From a virus, in the IMG/VR virus record IMGVR_UViG_3300025133_009608, positions 1 through 64,000 of that record: a stretch of 64,000 bases of DNA, one strand, 5' to 3'. The notes below the pieces were generated by a model. The model had not been told where the DNA came from and ran no database searches. It saw only the letters and a list, made by a program, of their open reading frames with translations. The translations under genes were made by a program, and so were the position numbers. This document shows, in pieces, positions 26,544 through 34,005 of the stretch; positions within the stretch are counted from its first letter, which is position 1, and each line of letters begins with the position of its first letter.

Positions 26544-27623
26544 TTAGAAGTGCCTTTGAATAAATGACTCTAATAATTGGGCATACCCATCTATATTCTT
26601 TTTATTATCTGGGCTAAAATCATATATTTTTTCAGCGTCCCTTTCCATCATTTCTTTGTAATTATCCGGATGGCTGCTGACAGCCTCTTTTAGCTTTTCC
26701 GCTCCCATTCCAATATTTATATCATTATAATAATATCCATGATCTTCAAAAGATTTACTATTGTGAATGAATGGAATGCCGAGATACATGGCCTCTAATT
26801 GGAGGTAATTTAATTCATTATAAAATTGATGGGATATAATAGAGCCAAACATGCGCTTTCGAAGCATGTGTGCAAGGGTCCACCTTCCCTCGAATGACAT
26901 CTCGCCTGCCGTCACTATATTTAGCATTTTCGCAAATTCTGCAAACCCATTATTATCCTTTAGCTTTTCTCCGCCGAGGACGTATGCCGAGATACCCTTG
27001 GAGTACTTATTGTAATAATCTTCACAAATTAGCATTGGAGCATGGCACATCTTAACAAAGTAGAGGTTGCTCTCCAAGATCCCCACGTGCTCGATGTTCC
27101 AGGATGGATCATATTTCAAATCTTTCTGCATTAGTGACTCCGGCGGCTGCCATACATATGGAGCTATCTCTATATTTGTCTTCCTCATTGTCCGCAGCGC
27201 TTCTCGCGAGTGCTCAAAATGTGGGCTTATCCAGGTCTCATGATGGCGCGCCCGAAAAAACGCAGGAGCTTCTGGCTTGTATATTGTTAAGGCAGAATTT
27301 ATAAGGAAATTATTTCCATATTCTATAACTATAATTTTCCCGCCCGATTTCTCAAATATATTACTTCCATTTACCGACAATGAGTGAGCGACTTCGATTA
27401 TGATATCAAAATCACCTATTGTCTCAGTAGTTAGAAGTTCGATCTCATTTTCTCCTAATTTTTTTCCACCAATCTTTGTCGACTCAGAAACTAAGATTAT
27501 ATCAAATCCAGCTTTTTTTAATATATCAAATAATGTTAAAACATTCTGAGATATTCCACTTGCAAATAGTCTCCCATTATCTTTTGTTGTTATTCCTATT
27601 TTAGTATTTTTTGATATATTCAT
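26544..27623 (-). CDS. DUF2827-type glycosyltransferase-like protein, copy 1
   Basis: 359 residues; ATG 27623 overlaps the upstream stop (ATGA). The Rossmann-like N-terminus (TKIGITTKDNGRLFASGISQ, NVLTLFDILKKAGFDIILVS) and the C-terminal part (SHQFYNELNYLQLEAMYLGI, PFIHNSKSFEDHGYYYND) match the DUF2827 GT-B-like family. It shares the SFEGR and N-x-L-NYL motifs with the next gene. The pair, the small tail protein upstream and the propeller downstream form one tightly packed unit, so a virion-modifying role is likely. Specificity cannot be read from sequence. Confidence 0.62.
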   Translation of the reverse strand: MNISKNTKIGITTKDNGRLFASGISQNVLTLFDILKKAGFDIILVSESTKIGGKKLGENEIELLTTETIGDFDIIIEVAHSLSVNGSNIFEKSGGKIIVIEYGNNFLINSALTIYKPEAPAFFRARHHETWISPHFEHSREALRTMRKTNIEIAPYVWQPPESLMQKDLKYDPSWNIEHVGILESNLYFVKMCHAPMLICEDYYNKYSKGISAYVLGGEKLKDNNGFAEFAKMLNIVTAGEMSFEGRWTLAHMLRKRMFGSIISHQFYNELNYLQLEAMYLGIPFIHNSKSFEDHGYYYNDINIGMGAEKLKEAVSSHPDNYKEMMERDAEKIYDFSPDNKKNIDGYAQLLESFIQRHF

Positions 27624-27952
27624 TTTGCTACATACTCTATTGATATAATTGTGTGTGCCTCTGTAAATGTAGAGAATGGGTCGGCAGCGTAATCTCCCAG
27701 AAACACAACATTATTTGTTCCAAGCTCATCGTAATCTATTCCGATCGTCATATATAGGCCATTTAGAAAAAGGCTTGTAGTCTTTGGCTTAAAATCCACA
27801 GAGGTTCTGTACAAGTATTTTCCGTCCTCCACTTGCTCTGTTAAATTTTCAGACACAATAGTTGACCCAGCGCCTTGATATGATCTAACATCATCCCCAT
27901 ACTCTGAATCGGATGGTATCGTCTTTTTTCTGAATAGAGTGAGTGATGACAT
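27620..27952 (-). CDS. Small tail/fibre-associated beta protein
   Basis: 110 residues from ATG 27952, which overlaps the preceding stop (TGATG); an in-frame TTG one codon earlier is less likely. The C-terminal half (FKPKTTSLFLNGLYMTIGID, YDELGTNNVVFLGDYAADPF) is the strand-turn-strand pattern found at the tips or joints of many phage fibres (LNGL...G.DY...). It is encoded between the repeat fibre and the glycosyltransferases and may be a fibre tip or adaptor. The function is inferred. Confidence 0.5.
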   Translation of the reverse strand: MSSLTLFRKKTIPSDSEYGDDVRSYQGAGSTIVSENLTEQVEDGKYLYRTSVDFKPKTTSLFLNGLYMTIGIDYDELGTNNVVFLGDYAADPFSTFTEAHTIISIEYVAK

Positions 27953-28263
27953 CAAATATCCTTTAGCGCAGACAACAATATGTCTGTTGCGCTTCTGAGG
28001 TTTTTACCGTATTTCTTTCTTTGATCTTTTTGGGCAAACTTGTCGTCGCCGTCTATATAATTTTCCATAAAAAATTTAAACATTTTATGTGTATATTTTT
28101 TCTTTCTTTTTATCTCTAGTGTTTTCTCAGAATAAGCTTTAGACTTCTTTGTTCTTCGGAACTCTTCCGCCAGGCTTTCAATGGTTGAGTCATACCTTAT
28201 GCTGGCGGCCTCGACCGCTCGCTCCATACAGATGTCTCGCTTATCTTTAATGTAAATAGCCAC
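27952..28263 (-). CDS. Small basic helical protein, unknown function
   Basis: 103 residues with GTG start at 28263 behind GGGAGAG. Strongly basic and helical (RRTKKSKAYSEKTLEIKRKK), with Cys12 near the N-terminus. It overlaps both neighbours or nearly so, so it is part of the fibre-glycosyltransferase operon. No family recognised. Confidence 0.45.
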   Translation of the reverse strand: MAIYIKDKRDICMERAVEAASIRYDSTIESLAEEFRRTKKSKAYSEKTLEIKRKKKYTHKMFKFFMENYIDGDDKFAQKDQRKKYGKNLRSATDILLSALKDI

Positions 28264-28265
28264 GA

Positions 28266-28538
28266 CTACTCTCCCTGGGACTTGTATGCCTCAAGAAGAT
28301 GATCTAGGCCTTCCATTATCTCATCTATAACATCTCCGCGATATCTCATATCGCTTCTTTTCTCAATAGTCTCGAGCCACCCGGAAAACTCTCCGGAGAT
28401 GGATGTTTCGATTACCTCTTTCATGCAGTCGAGATACCCTCTAGTATATTCATCTTCCTCTCGAACTGATTCTCTAACTTCTTTTATGCTCTTAACGAAC
28501 GCTTCGAAGTGTTCGTTTACCTTGTCTATAGAACTCAT
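28266..28538 (-). CDS. Small acidic helical protein, unknown function
   Basis: I choose the internal ATG at 28538 because GGAGGGG lies five bases before it; the upstream in-frame ATG at 28550 has no site. This gives 90 residues beginning MSSIDKVNEHFEAFVKSIKE, nearly all helix with an acidic bias and a Cys in the middle. It is the first gene after the fibre terminator. No family recognised. Confidence 0.45.
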   Translation of the reverse strand: MSSIDKVNEHFEAFVKSIKEVRESVREEDEYTRGYLDCMKEVIETSISGEFSGWLETIEKRSDMRYRGDVIDEIMEGLDHLLEAYKSQGE

Positions 28539-28576
28539 AAGCCCCTCCATATTCGATGACTAAAAAATAATATAAA

Positions 28577-28602
28577 GGAGGGGGAGGAAACCCTCCCCCT
28601 CC
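28577..28602 (-). terminator. Strong rho-independent terminator after repeat fibre gene
   Basis: GGAGGGGGAGG and CCTCCCCCTCC form a perfect 11-bp GC-rich stem with a 4-base loop, followed on the coding strand by TTTATATTATTTTTT. It sits about 40 bases after the fibre stop codon. Confidence 0.9.
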
Positions 28603-28642
28603 AGGTTGGCCTGACTATAAAATAGCCCTACCTATGGAAGAA

Positions 28643-30721
28643 TTAACCCCACATTACAACGTAGTTCTCAACTGAATCTTCTAACTCTTCATCAAAGCGG
28701 ACGCGTCCAGTCGCGGCAACAACGTAGTCACCAGGATTCGCCACAAAGTTGAAGGCAGCAGCGGCTGCGTTATCGGCAAGCATACCTGCATTGGCATCTG
28801 TTTGGAGAATACCATTTCGGAATACACGAAGTTTTCCATAGAAATAGTTTCCATTAGCACCACCGAGATCAGTTCCAAGTCCTGCAATGTCGAACTCATC
28901 TTCGTCGGCACCATTTGGCCCTCCGTACACTGGAGCTCTCATCTCGTTCTTGGCGACCAAAGCGTCCATGTCACCCATGCGAATGTTCATAGAACTCTCA
29001 TCGTCATTGTGAACCTGAACAATGGATGCATCAGCAGAATCTCTAACTGACTCTTCAAGACTCAGACGAGTAGTGATAGAAAGATCACCAGAAGCGCGAT
29101 CGGTCTCTTCATTACCCAGACGAGTAGTAAGAGAAAGATCACCAGAGACTCTATTTGAAATCTCAGCGGTATCAACTGCAGCTAGAGAAACATCAGCAGA
29201 AGACCTGACTGACTCTTCCATACTCAGACGAGTAGTAAGAGAAAGATCACCAGAGACTCTATTTGAAATCTCAGCGGTATCAACTGCAGCTAGAGAAACA
29301 TCAGCAGAATCTCTAATTGACTCTTCGATACTCAGACGAGTAGTAAGAGAAAGATCACCAGAGACTCTATTTGAAACCTCATCGGTAAGGCCGCTCCCGG
29401 CGGCTGCAGCTAGAGAAGCATCAGCAGAAGACCTGACTGACTCTTCCATGCTCAGACGAGTAGTAAGAGAAAGATCACCAGAGACTCTATTTGAAATCTC
29501 AGCGGTATCAACTGCAGCTAGAGAAACATCAGCAGAAGACCTGACTGACTCTTCCATACTCAGACGAGTGGTAAGAGAAAGATCACCAGAGGTTCTCTCT
29601 GAAGCCTCGACGCTAACAAGTCCAGTGATTTCAGCGAGGTCTGCAATAATAACAAATCCCTTATCCTGGCCGGCCCAGCCGTTATAGTCATAGTTTCCAA
29701 CTCCAAGCCCAGTCATATATACGTACTGGTCCTTCTCCGCCTGAACGAAGTAGGCATCGCCTATGGACGCAGTCAAGTCAGCATTAACAGCCGCAATAGC
29801 AGCAGCTTGGTCGGCGACTGACGCCTTCCATTGGATACCAGAAGTAGTAGCGGTTTCCAGAGCAACAACACGTACCTGTAATGAGGCGTCCCCAGAGGAT
29901 CTATTCGACTCCTCACCGGAGATGCGAGTGCTCATAGAAATCTCATCGGCATTGTGAATCTGAACAATGGATGCATCAGCAGAATCTCTAACTGACTCTT
30001 CAAGACTCAGACGAGTAGTAAGAGAAAGATCACCAGAGGCTCTATTTGAAATCTCAGCGGTATCAACTGCAGCTAGAGAAACATCAGCAGAAGACCTGAC
30101 TGACTCTTCCATACTCAGACGAGTAGTAAGAGAAAGATCACCAGAGACTCTATTTGAAATCTCAGCGGTATCAACTGCAGCTAGAGAAACATCAGCAGAA
30201 TCTCTAATTGACTCTTCGATACTCAGACGAGTAGTAAGAGAAAGATCACCAGAGACTCTATTTGAAACCTCATCGGTAAGGCCGCTCCCGGCGGCTGCAG
30301 CTAGAGAGGCATCAGCAGAAGACCTGACTGACTCTTCCATGCTCAGACGAGTAGTAAGAGAAAGATCACCAGAGACTCTATTTGAAATCTCAGCGGTATC
30401 AACTGCAGCTAGAGAAACATCAGCAGAAGCGCTAACTGACTCTTCCATACTCAGACGAGCAGTAAGAGAAAGATCACCAGAGACTCTATTTGAAATCTCA
30501 GCGGTATCAACTGCAGCTAGAGAAACATCAGCAGAAGACCTGACTGACTCTTCCATACTCAGACGAGTAGTAAGAGAGCCATCGCCAGAATCAGCGTGTA
30601 GAATAGCGATGTCGATAGCCGGCTGAGCGGAAATCGCACCAGTGGATCCATCCTCTTGGAAGTGAGCGACTTTAAGCAAGGCTTGCTTAAAGACTATTTT
30701 TGTTTGTTTTGATATAGCCAT
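28643..30721 (-). CDS. Repeat-built tail fibre protein
   Basis: I choose ATG 30721 (AAGGAT upstream) over the upstream in-frame start at 30760, giving 692 residues beginning MAISKQTKIVFKQALLKV. Two arrays of a roughly 36-residue repeat (EISNRVSGDLSLTTRLSMEE then SVRSSADVSLAAVDTA) flank a unique beta domain (GIQWKASVADQAAAIAAVNA ... VYMTGLGVGNYDYNGWAGQD). About 11 repeats are present. A beta domain closes the C-terminus (GKLRVFRNGILQTDANAGML). The repeats have the look of a trimeric, coiled-coil or beta-spiral shaft. It is bounded by hairpins on both sides and likely forms a long side or whisker fibre. Confidence 0.75.
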   Translation of the reverse strand: MAISKQTKIVFKQALLKVAHFQEDGSTGAISAQPAIDIAILHADSGDGSLTTRLSMEESVRSSADVSLAAVDTAEISNRVSGDLSLTARLSMEESVSASADVSLAAVDTAEISNRVSGDLSLTTRLSMEESVRSSADASLAAAAGSGLTDEVSNRVSGDLSLTTRLSIEESIRDSADVSLAAVDTAEISNRVSGDLSLTTRLSMEESVRSSADVSLAAVDTAEISNRASGDLSLTTRLSLEESVRDSADASIVQIHNADEISMSTRISGEESNRSSGDASLQVRVVALETATTSGIQWKASVADQAAAIAAVNADLTASIGDAYFVQAEKDQYVYMTGLGVGNYDYNGWAGQDKGFVIIADLAEITGLVSVEASERTSGDLSLTTRLSMEESVRSSADVSLAAVDTAEISNRVSGDLSLTTRLSMEESVRSSADASLAAAAGSGLTDEVSNRVSGDLSLTTRLSIEESIRDSADVSLAAVDTAEISNRVSGDLSLTTRLSMEESVRSSADVSLAAVDTAEISNRVSGDLSLTTRLGNEETDRASGDLSITTRLSLEESVRDSADASIVQVHNDDESSMNIRMGDMDALVAKNEMRAPVYGGPNGADEDEFDIAGLGTDLGGANGNYFYGKLRVFRNGILQTDANAGMLADNAAAAAFNFVANPGDYVVAATGRVRFDEELEDSVENYVVMWG
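29025..29620 (-). repeat. Fibre repeat array, C-terminal set
   Basis: Five to six near-identical tandem units of about 108 bp, each encoding the SNRVSGDLSLTTRLS unit. Parts are nearly identical to the other array at 29960-30600, including the unique AAAAGSGLTD variant, which shows block duplication and not only unit expansion. Confidence 0.85.
29960..30600 (-). repeat. Fibre repeat array, N-terminal set
   Basis: About six tandem units of roughly 108 bp. The unit order, including the variant AAAAGSGLTD unit followed by an SIEESIRDSAD unit, is the same as in the C-terminal array, so one array was copied from the other. Confidence 0.85.
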
Positions 30722-30753
30722 AATATTTTTATCCTTTTTTATTATGTTTAAAA

Positions 30754-30780
30754 CCCACAAAGCCGTCTCGGCCTTATGGG
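30754..30780 (-). terminator. Hairpin before repeat fibre gene (terminator or leader hairpin)
   Basis: CCCATAAGGCCG and CGGCTTTGTGGG pair over 12 bp (two G-U pairs) around a 3-base loop and are followed on the coding strand by TTTTAAAC. It lies 33 bases upstream of the fibre ATG and about 160 bases after the previous gene. It may end upstream transcripts or shape the fibre mRNA leader. Confidence 0.6.
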
Positions 30781-30939
30781 TACTTAATTTAAACGGAACT
30801 TACTTTAAATATAAAATCTACAAATTTAAATTTGCAGCATATTATGTCTTTTCATTTTATTAATTAATATATAAAATGACTTATTAAATTTTATTTTGCA
30901 TCATCCTATTGATTATTATTATTTTAATCATCCTTGTGA

Positions 30940-31569
30940 TTACAACACATTTTCAACATAGTAATTAAACACGATTTCTTTCTCGGCATCCCCGGCAAGG
31001 GCCCAGGTCCATGGGTATGAGTTCTTCATAGCAGAAACCTCTTTAAGCACCTTATTACAGGACTCTTCCATCCCGGCAATCTGCTGGTCTGAAACCTCTC
31101 CCATATCTATATTTAGCTCGATTGCTATCTTGGCCATGTCATACCAATTTAAATCATTTGCCGCATCATTGGCAATAGATGCCAGATGCATATATCTTTC
31201 TTTCTTTTTTGCATCCTCCATAAACTCTAGTTTATCTGGATGAACTATTGTCATTATCTTCTTATAGACCCTCTTAAAGTCGGCGGGGAGCTCCGGCCTT
31301 GGGGGAAGCTCCTCTTCGCAGGACTCGGCAGCCTCCTGGGCGGCCGCTTCGGCGGCTGCCTCTTGAGCCTCTAGCTCCAAGAAGGCTCCTATCTCTGCGG
31401 AGCAATCTGTTATTGGATTGCTTTTTCTTTTCTTTTTTAAGCTATTTAATTCTTTTGAGAACTCGGCGCTATAGGCGCCAAAGAGATCCTGAGTCTCCTC
31501 CAGCTCCGCGGCCAAATATTCTGCCTTCAAGAATAGCTTCTTAAGTCTCTTGGAGTTATCTACTGACAC
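30940..31569 (-). CDS. J-domain (DnaJ-like) protein
   Basis: I prefer the GTG start at 31569, which has GAGG six bases upstream, over TTG 31581. The product has about 209 residues. An N-terminal helical/coiled-coil part (KRLKKLFLKAEYLAAELEET) and an Ala/Glu-rich linker (LELEAQEAAAEAAAQEAAES) precede a J-domain core with the diagnostic H-P-D (residues about 110-112) in KKIMTIVHPDKLEF. J-domains stimulate Hsp70 ATPase, so this protein could recruit host DnaK for capsid or fibre folding. It lies just upstream of the large fibre gene. No zinc or C-terminal DnaJ domains are present. Confidence 0.75.
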   Translation of the reverse strand: MSVDNSKRLKKLFLKAEYLAAELEETQDLFGAYSAEFSKELNSLKKKRKSNPITDCSAEIGAFLELEAQEAAAEAAAQEAAESCEEELPPRPELPADFKRVYKKIMTIVHPDKLEFMEDAKKKERYMHLASIANDAANDLNWYDMAKIAIELNIDMGEVSDQQIAGMEESCNKVLKEVSAMKNSYPWTWALAGDAEKEIVFNYYVENVL

Positions 31570-31643
31570 TTTGTTCCTCAATAATAGTTTAGATGCACTA
31601 ATTTATATTAACGCATGAAGTTTAACAAAACTTTATAACTATA

Positions 31644-31865
31644 TTATCGTGAATAAAGTAACTTTTTTAACGCTCGGACCTGATTGTCGTACTGAGAAAA
31701 CTCACTACTGAAAAAGTTTAAAGATAATTCTTTTGCTTTTCCCTCTGGGTCTTTCATTACGAACTCAAAGCGGCCCGAGTCCTCTCTCTTCGCAGATACA
31801 AGCTCAAGGCCCTTCATTGTGAGAAAGGCTGCTAGCGCAAGATCTGATGTTATATAATTTTCCAT
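31644..31865 (-). CDS. DUF5659-like small protein
   Basis: 73 residues from ATG 31865. The pattern YITSDLALAAFLTMKGLELV, then a beta hairpin with FVMKDPEG and a C-terminal RALKKLLYSR helix, fits the DUF5659 family of small phage and bacterial proteins as I remember it (T.DL.LAA.L...G.....ALR.LK..L). The function of that family is unknown. It is encoded alone between two hypothetical genes in a stretch with longer gaps. Confidence 0.55.
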   Translation of the reverse strand: MENYITSDLALAAFLTMKGLELVSAKREDSGRFEFVMKDPEGKAKELSLNFFSSEFSQYDNQVRALKKLLYSR

Positions 31866-31946
31866 TTTAATTCCTAATTATAGCCTTGAATGAGTTCTTA
31901 ATGTGTCTCACAAGTAATAGAGAACGCCTTACGGCACAGATCCTCT

Positions 31947-32423
31947 CTACTCCTTCGGCCGATGCGATGAGCACAGGGTTCCACTCTTTGGAGCCTGACG
32001 CTTACACTGAATGCCGTCATTTTTTATATGATGACATCTAACAAAACTTGTAGCCTTTCTCTCCAATGCCTTATCCGCATCTTCCATTTCAATCATTCCG
32101 ACTGGAATGATCGCCCGATAGTCTTCTTCCATTTCGATAAATGATTCCAACATATTAGGCTCTTCTAGGTCCATAATAATAAATGGCTCGCTGGCCGATG
32201 AATCTCCCAGTCCAGCGGCAGCAAACTGCTCGCCGGCCGGCTTTAGTTCAGATAACTCATCTTCATAATCAAAAAATGATTCAAACTTTTCGAAATGATC
32301 GTCTTCTTCTTGGACTATAGACTTATTAGTTTCTCGCCGAGAAAGATTTACGGCAGAAACTCTATCGGTTAAATCTGTGGCTTCCACAAATTTTAATCTC
32401 AATTTTAGTTGGTCTGGGGTCAA
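31947..32423 (-). CDS. Acidic protein with C-terminal CxxH-type zinc motif, unknown function
   Basis: No ATG is available at the 5' end; the best start is TTG 32423, seven bases after GGAGG (TTG 32429 is too close to it). The product has about 158 residues. Residues 30-125 are very acidic. The C-terminal 30 residues hold RCHHIKNDGIQCKRQAPKSG and then LCSSHRPKE, a C-x9-C-x9-C-x3-H cluster that looks like a small zinc knuckle. Non-ATG start and a palindrome about 50 bases upstream suggest controlled expression. No known family; DNA or RNA binding is possible. Confidence 0.5.
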   Translation of the reverse strand: MTPDQLKLRLKFVEATDLTDRVSAVNLSRRETNKSIVQEEDDHFEKFESFFDYEDELSELKPAGEQFAAAGLGDSSASEPFIIMDLEEPNMLESFIEMEEDYRAIIPVGMIEMEDADKALERKATSFVRCHHIKNDGIQCKRQAPKSGTLCSSHRPKE

Positions 32424-32473
32424 AAGCAACCCTCCTTGCTATTATATCTTTTTATTAGCAACAAAAGATTGCA

Positions 32474-32489
32474 TACAATCATGATTGTA
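32474..32489. promoter_or_regulatory. Perfect 16-bp palindrome, possible operator
   Basis: TACAATCATGATTGTA is a perfect inverted repeat in the 127-bp gap between the seryl-tRNA synthetase stop and the next start. A TATAAT box lies about 35 bases further along on the coding strand, so a repressor or activator site is possible. No U-tract follows, so it is not a good terminator. Confidence 0.35.
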
Positions 32490-32550
32490 CCATGCGAGCA
32501 TTGAGAATCAATAAATTAAATTTAGTAATGTTTTTAACACATATTCAAAA

Positions 32551-33873
32551 TTAAGCGTTCTTTCTAATGCGGTCAAGCCCTCCCATGTAGGGTTGTAGAA
32601 CTTTTGGTACTAACACACTGCCGTCCGCCTGTTGATAGTTCTCCAAGATAGCGACTAATGTTCGACCTACGGCTAAACCTGAGCCGTTGATGGTATGACA
32701 GAACTGTAGTTTTTTCTTAGAACCATCATCTGATTCTGGGCGATACCTTATATTCATGCGCCTAGCCTGAAAGTCTCCGAACATTGAGCAGCTCGAAATC
32801 TCACGGTAGGCGTTCTGCCCAGGTAGCCAGACCTCTAAATCGTAGCAAAGGCTCGCGCTAAATCCGACATCTCCGCCACACAGCCTAACTACTCGGTAGT
32901 GTAGGCCGAGGGCCTGTAACAGCCCCTCTGCGTGGGAGGTGAGCAGCTCATGCTCATCCTTTGCTCGCTCAGGTGTAGTTACTCGTACCATCTCTACCTT
33001 ATGAAATTGGTGCTGGCGAATAAGACCACGGGCGTCCTTTCCGTAGGCGCCGGCCTCCGACCTAAAACATGGAGTAAAACAGGCCCATGCCTTTGGTAGC
33101 TCCTCTTCTTTAACGATTTCCCCTCGGAGAAGGTTGGTAACGGGTACCTCTGCGGTGGGAATTAAGAAAGCATCTTGTCCATTCATCTGGCCCGCGAGCT
33201 TGAAGGCTTCATCTTCAAATTTTGGCAACTGTCCCGTGCCTTCCATTGTCGTGCGCCAAACAACATAGGGAACCATCACCTCGTTGTAGCCATTCTTATC
33301 TGTATGGGTGTCCATAAAGAAGTTTATAAGGGCGCGCTCCATTCGAGCAGCAGCTCGGTGAAGAACAGCAAATCTAGCCCCCGAAATCTTGGCCGAGGCT
33401 TCTTGGTCCAATATTCCTAGCTTTGTAGCCAAGACGTCGTGAGCCATTGGCTCGAAATCCATCTCCGGCTTTGAGCCCCATTGTCGTACCTCTACATTGT
33501 CGTCTTCTGCGGCGCCTGCCGGGACGTCTTCGTGAAGTAGGTTTGGTAGCTTCATTAATAACATTAGCCGCTCTGCTTCGACTATGCTTAGCTCGTTTTC
33601 TGCAGCTACTGTACGGTCAGATTCCAGCTTAACCTTGTCTCTTAGCCTCTTTGCTCCGTCGGCATTGCTTGCTTTTATCATTTCTCCTATTTGAGACGAT
33701 AACCTATTCTTTGCAGCCCTAGAAGCTTCAACTATTAAAATAAGATCTCTTCGCCTGTTAGAGAGAGAATTTATTTTCCCCGGAATATTGAGAGCTTCCC
33801 TGTCCGCGTTTCGACGGGACAGGGTTTCTATTATGAAATCTTCATTCTCAGCTATAAACTTTGCGTCTAACAT
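32551..33873 (-). CDS. serS: Seryl-tRNA synthetase, full length
   Basis: 440 residues from ATG 33873, the normal size for bacterial SerRS. It charges tRNA-Ser with serine. The N-terminal tRNA-binding coiled coil (residues about 30-105) is complete. The class II core shows motif 1 around VMVPYVV, the TAE serine-binding element (240-242), motif 2 with FRSEAGAYGKDARGLIRQHQ (270-289), and motif 3 with SGLAVGRTLVAILENY (398-413). All expected catalytic positions are visible, with no frameshift. It lies alone between capsid and fibre genes, after a strong terminator and behind its own promoter-like sequence. Leu CTA and Val GTA codons seem frequent in its 3' half, which may signal acquisition from a cell. 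Confidence 0.96.
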   Translation of the reverse strand: MLDAKFIAENEDFIIETLSRRNADREALNIPGKINSLSNRRRDLILIVEASRAAKNRLSSQIGEMIKASNADGAKRLRDKVKLESDRTVAAENELSIVEAERLMLLMKLPNLLHEDVPAGAAEDDNVEVRQWGSKPEMDFEPMAHDVLATKLGILDQEASAKISGARFAVLHRAAARMERALINFFMDTHTDKNGYNEVMVPYVVWRTTMEGTGQLPKFEDEAFKLAGQMNGQDAFLIPTAEVPVTNLLRGEIVKEEELPKAWACFTPCFRSEAGAYGKDARGLIRQHQFHKVEMVRVTTPERAKDEHELLTSHAEGLLQALGLHYRVVRLCGGDVGFSASLCYDLEVWLPGQNAYREISSCSMFGDFQARRMNIRYRPESDDGSKKKLQFCHTINGSGLAVGRTLVAILENYQQADGSVLVPKVLQPYMGGLDRIRKNA

Positions 33874-33893
33874 TTTTACCTTTTATATAAAAT

Positions 33894-33925
33894 ATTATAA
33901 TATAATTAAATTATTACTATGGCAA
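33894..33925 (-). promoter_or_regulatory. Promoter-like sequence before seryl-tRNA synthetase
   Basis: On the coding strand TTGCCA (33920-33925) is followed after 17 bases by TATTAT, with an overlapping TATAAT slightly downstream. It lies between the capsid-gene terminator and the synthetase ATG, in a very AT-rich stretch where chance matches are likely. Confidence 0.35.
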
Positions 33926-33944
33926 TATCAACGATTTGCAAAAA

Positions 33945-33972
33945 GAGCCCCAGAAGTTTCCCTCTGGGGCTC
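33945..33972 (-). terminator. Rho-independent terminator after major capsid gene
   Basis: GAGCCCCAGA and TCTGGGGCTC form a 10-bp perfect stem with an 8-base loop and are followed on the coding strand by TTTTT. It would insulate the seryl-tRNA synthetase from capsid transcription. Confidence 0.9.
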
Positions 33973-34005
33973 AAAGTGCTATAAATAGCTATTGTTACTG
34001 ACTAA

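Noticed and set aside
29025-30600. Direct repeats as a possible CRISPR array
   Set aside because: Units are about 108 bp, in frame and coding, with no unique spacers.
29022-30626. Two long plus-strand open frames over the fibre repeats
   Set aside because: They are antisense shadows of the repeat units; they lack start signals and their sequence is a mirror of the repeats. The minus-strand fibre is coherent with its binding site and terminator.
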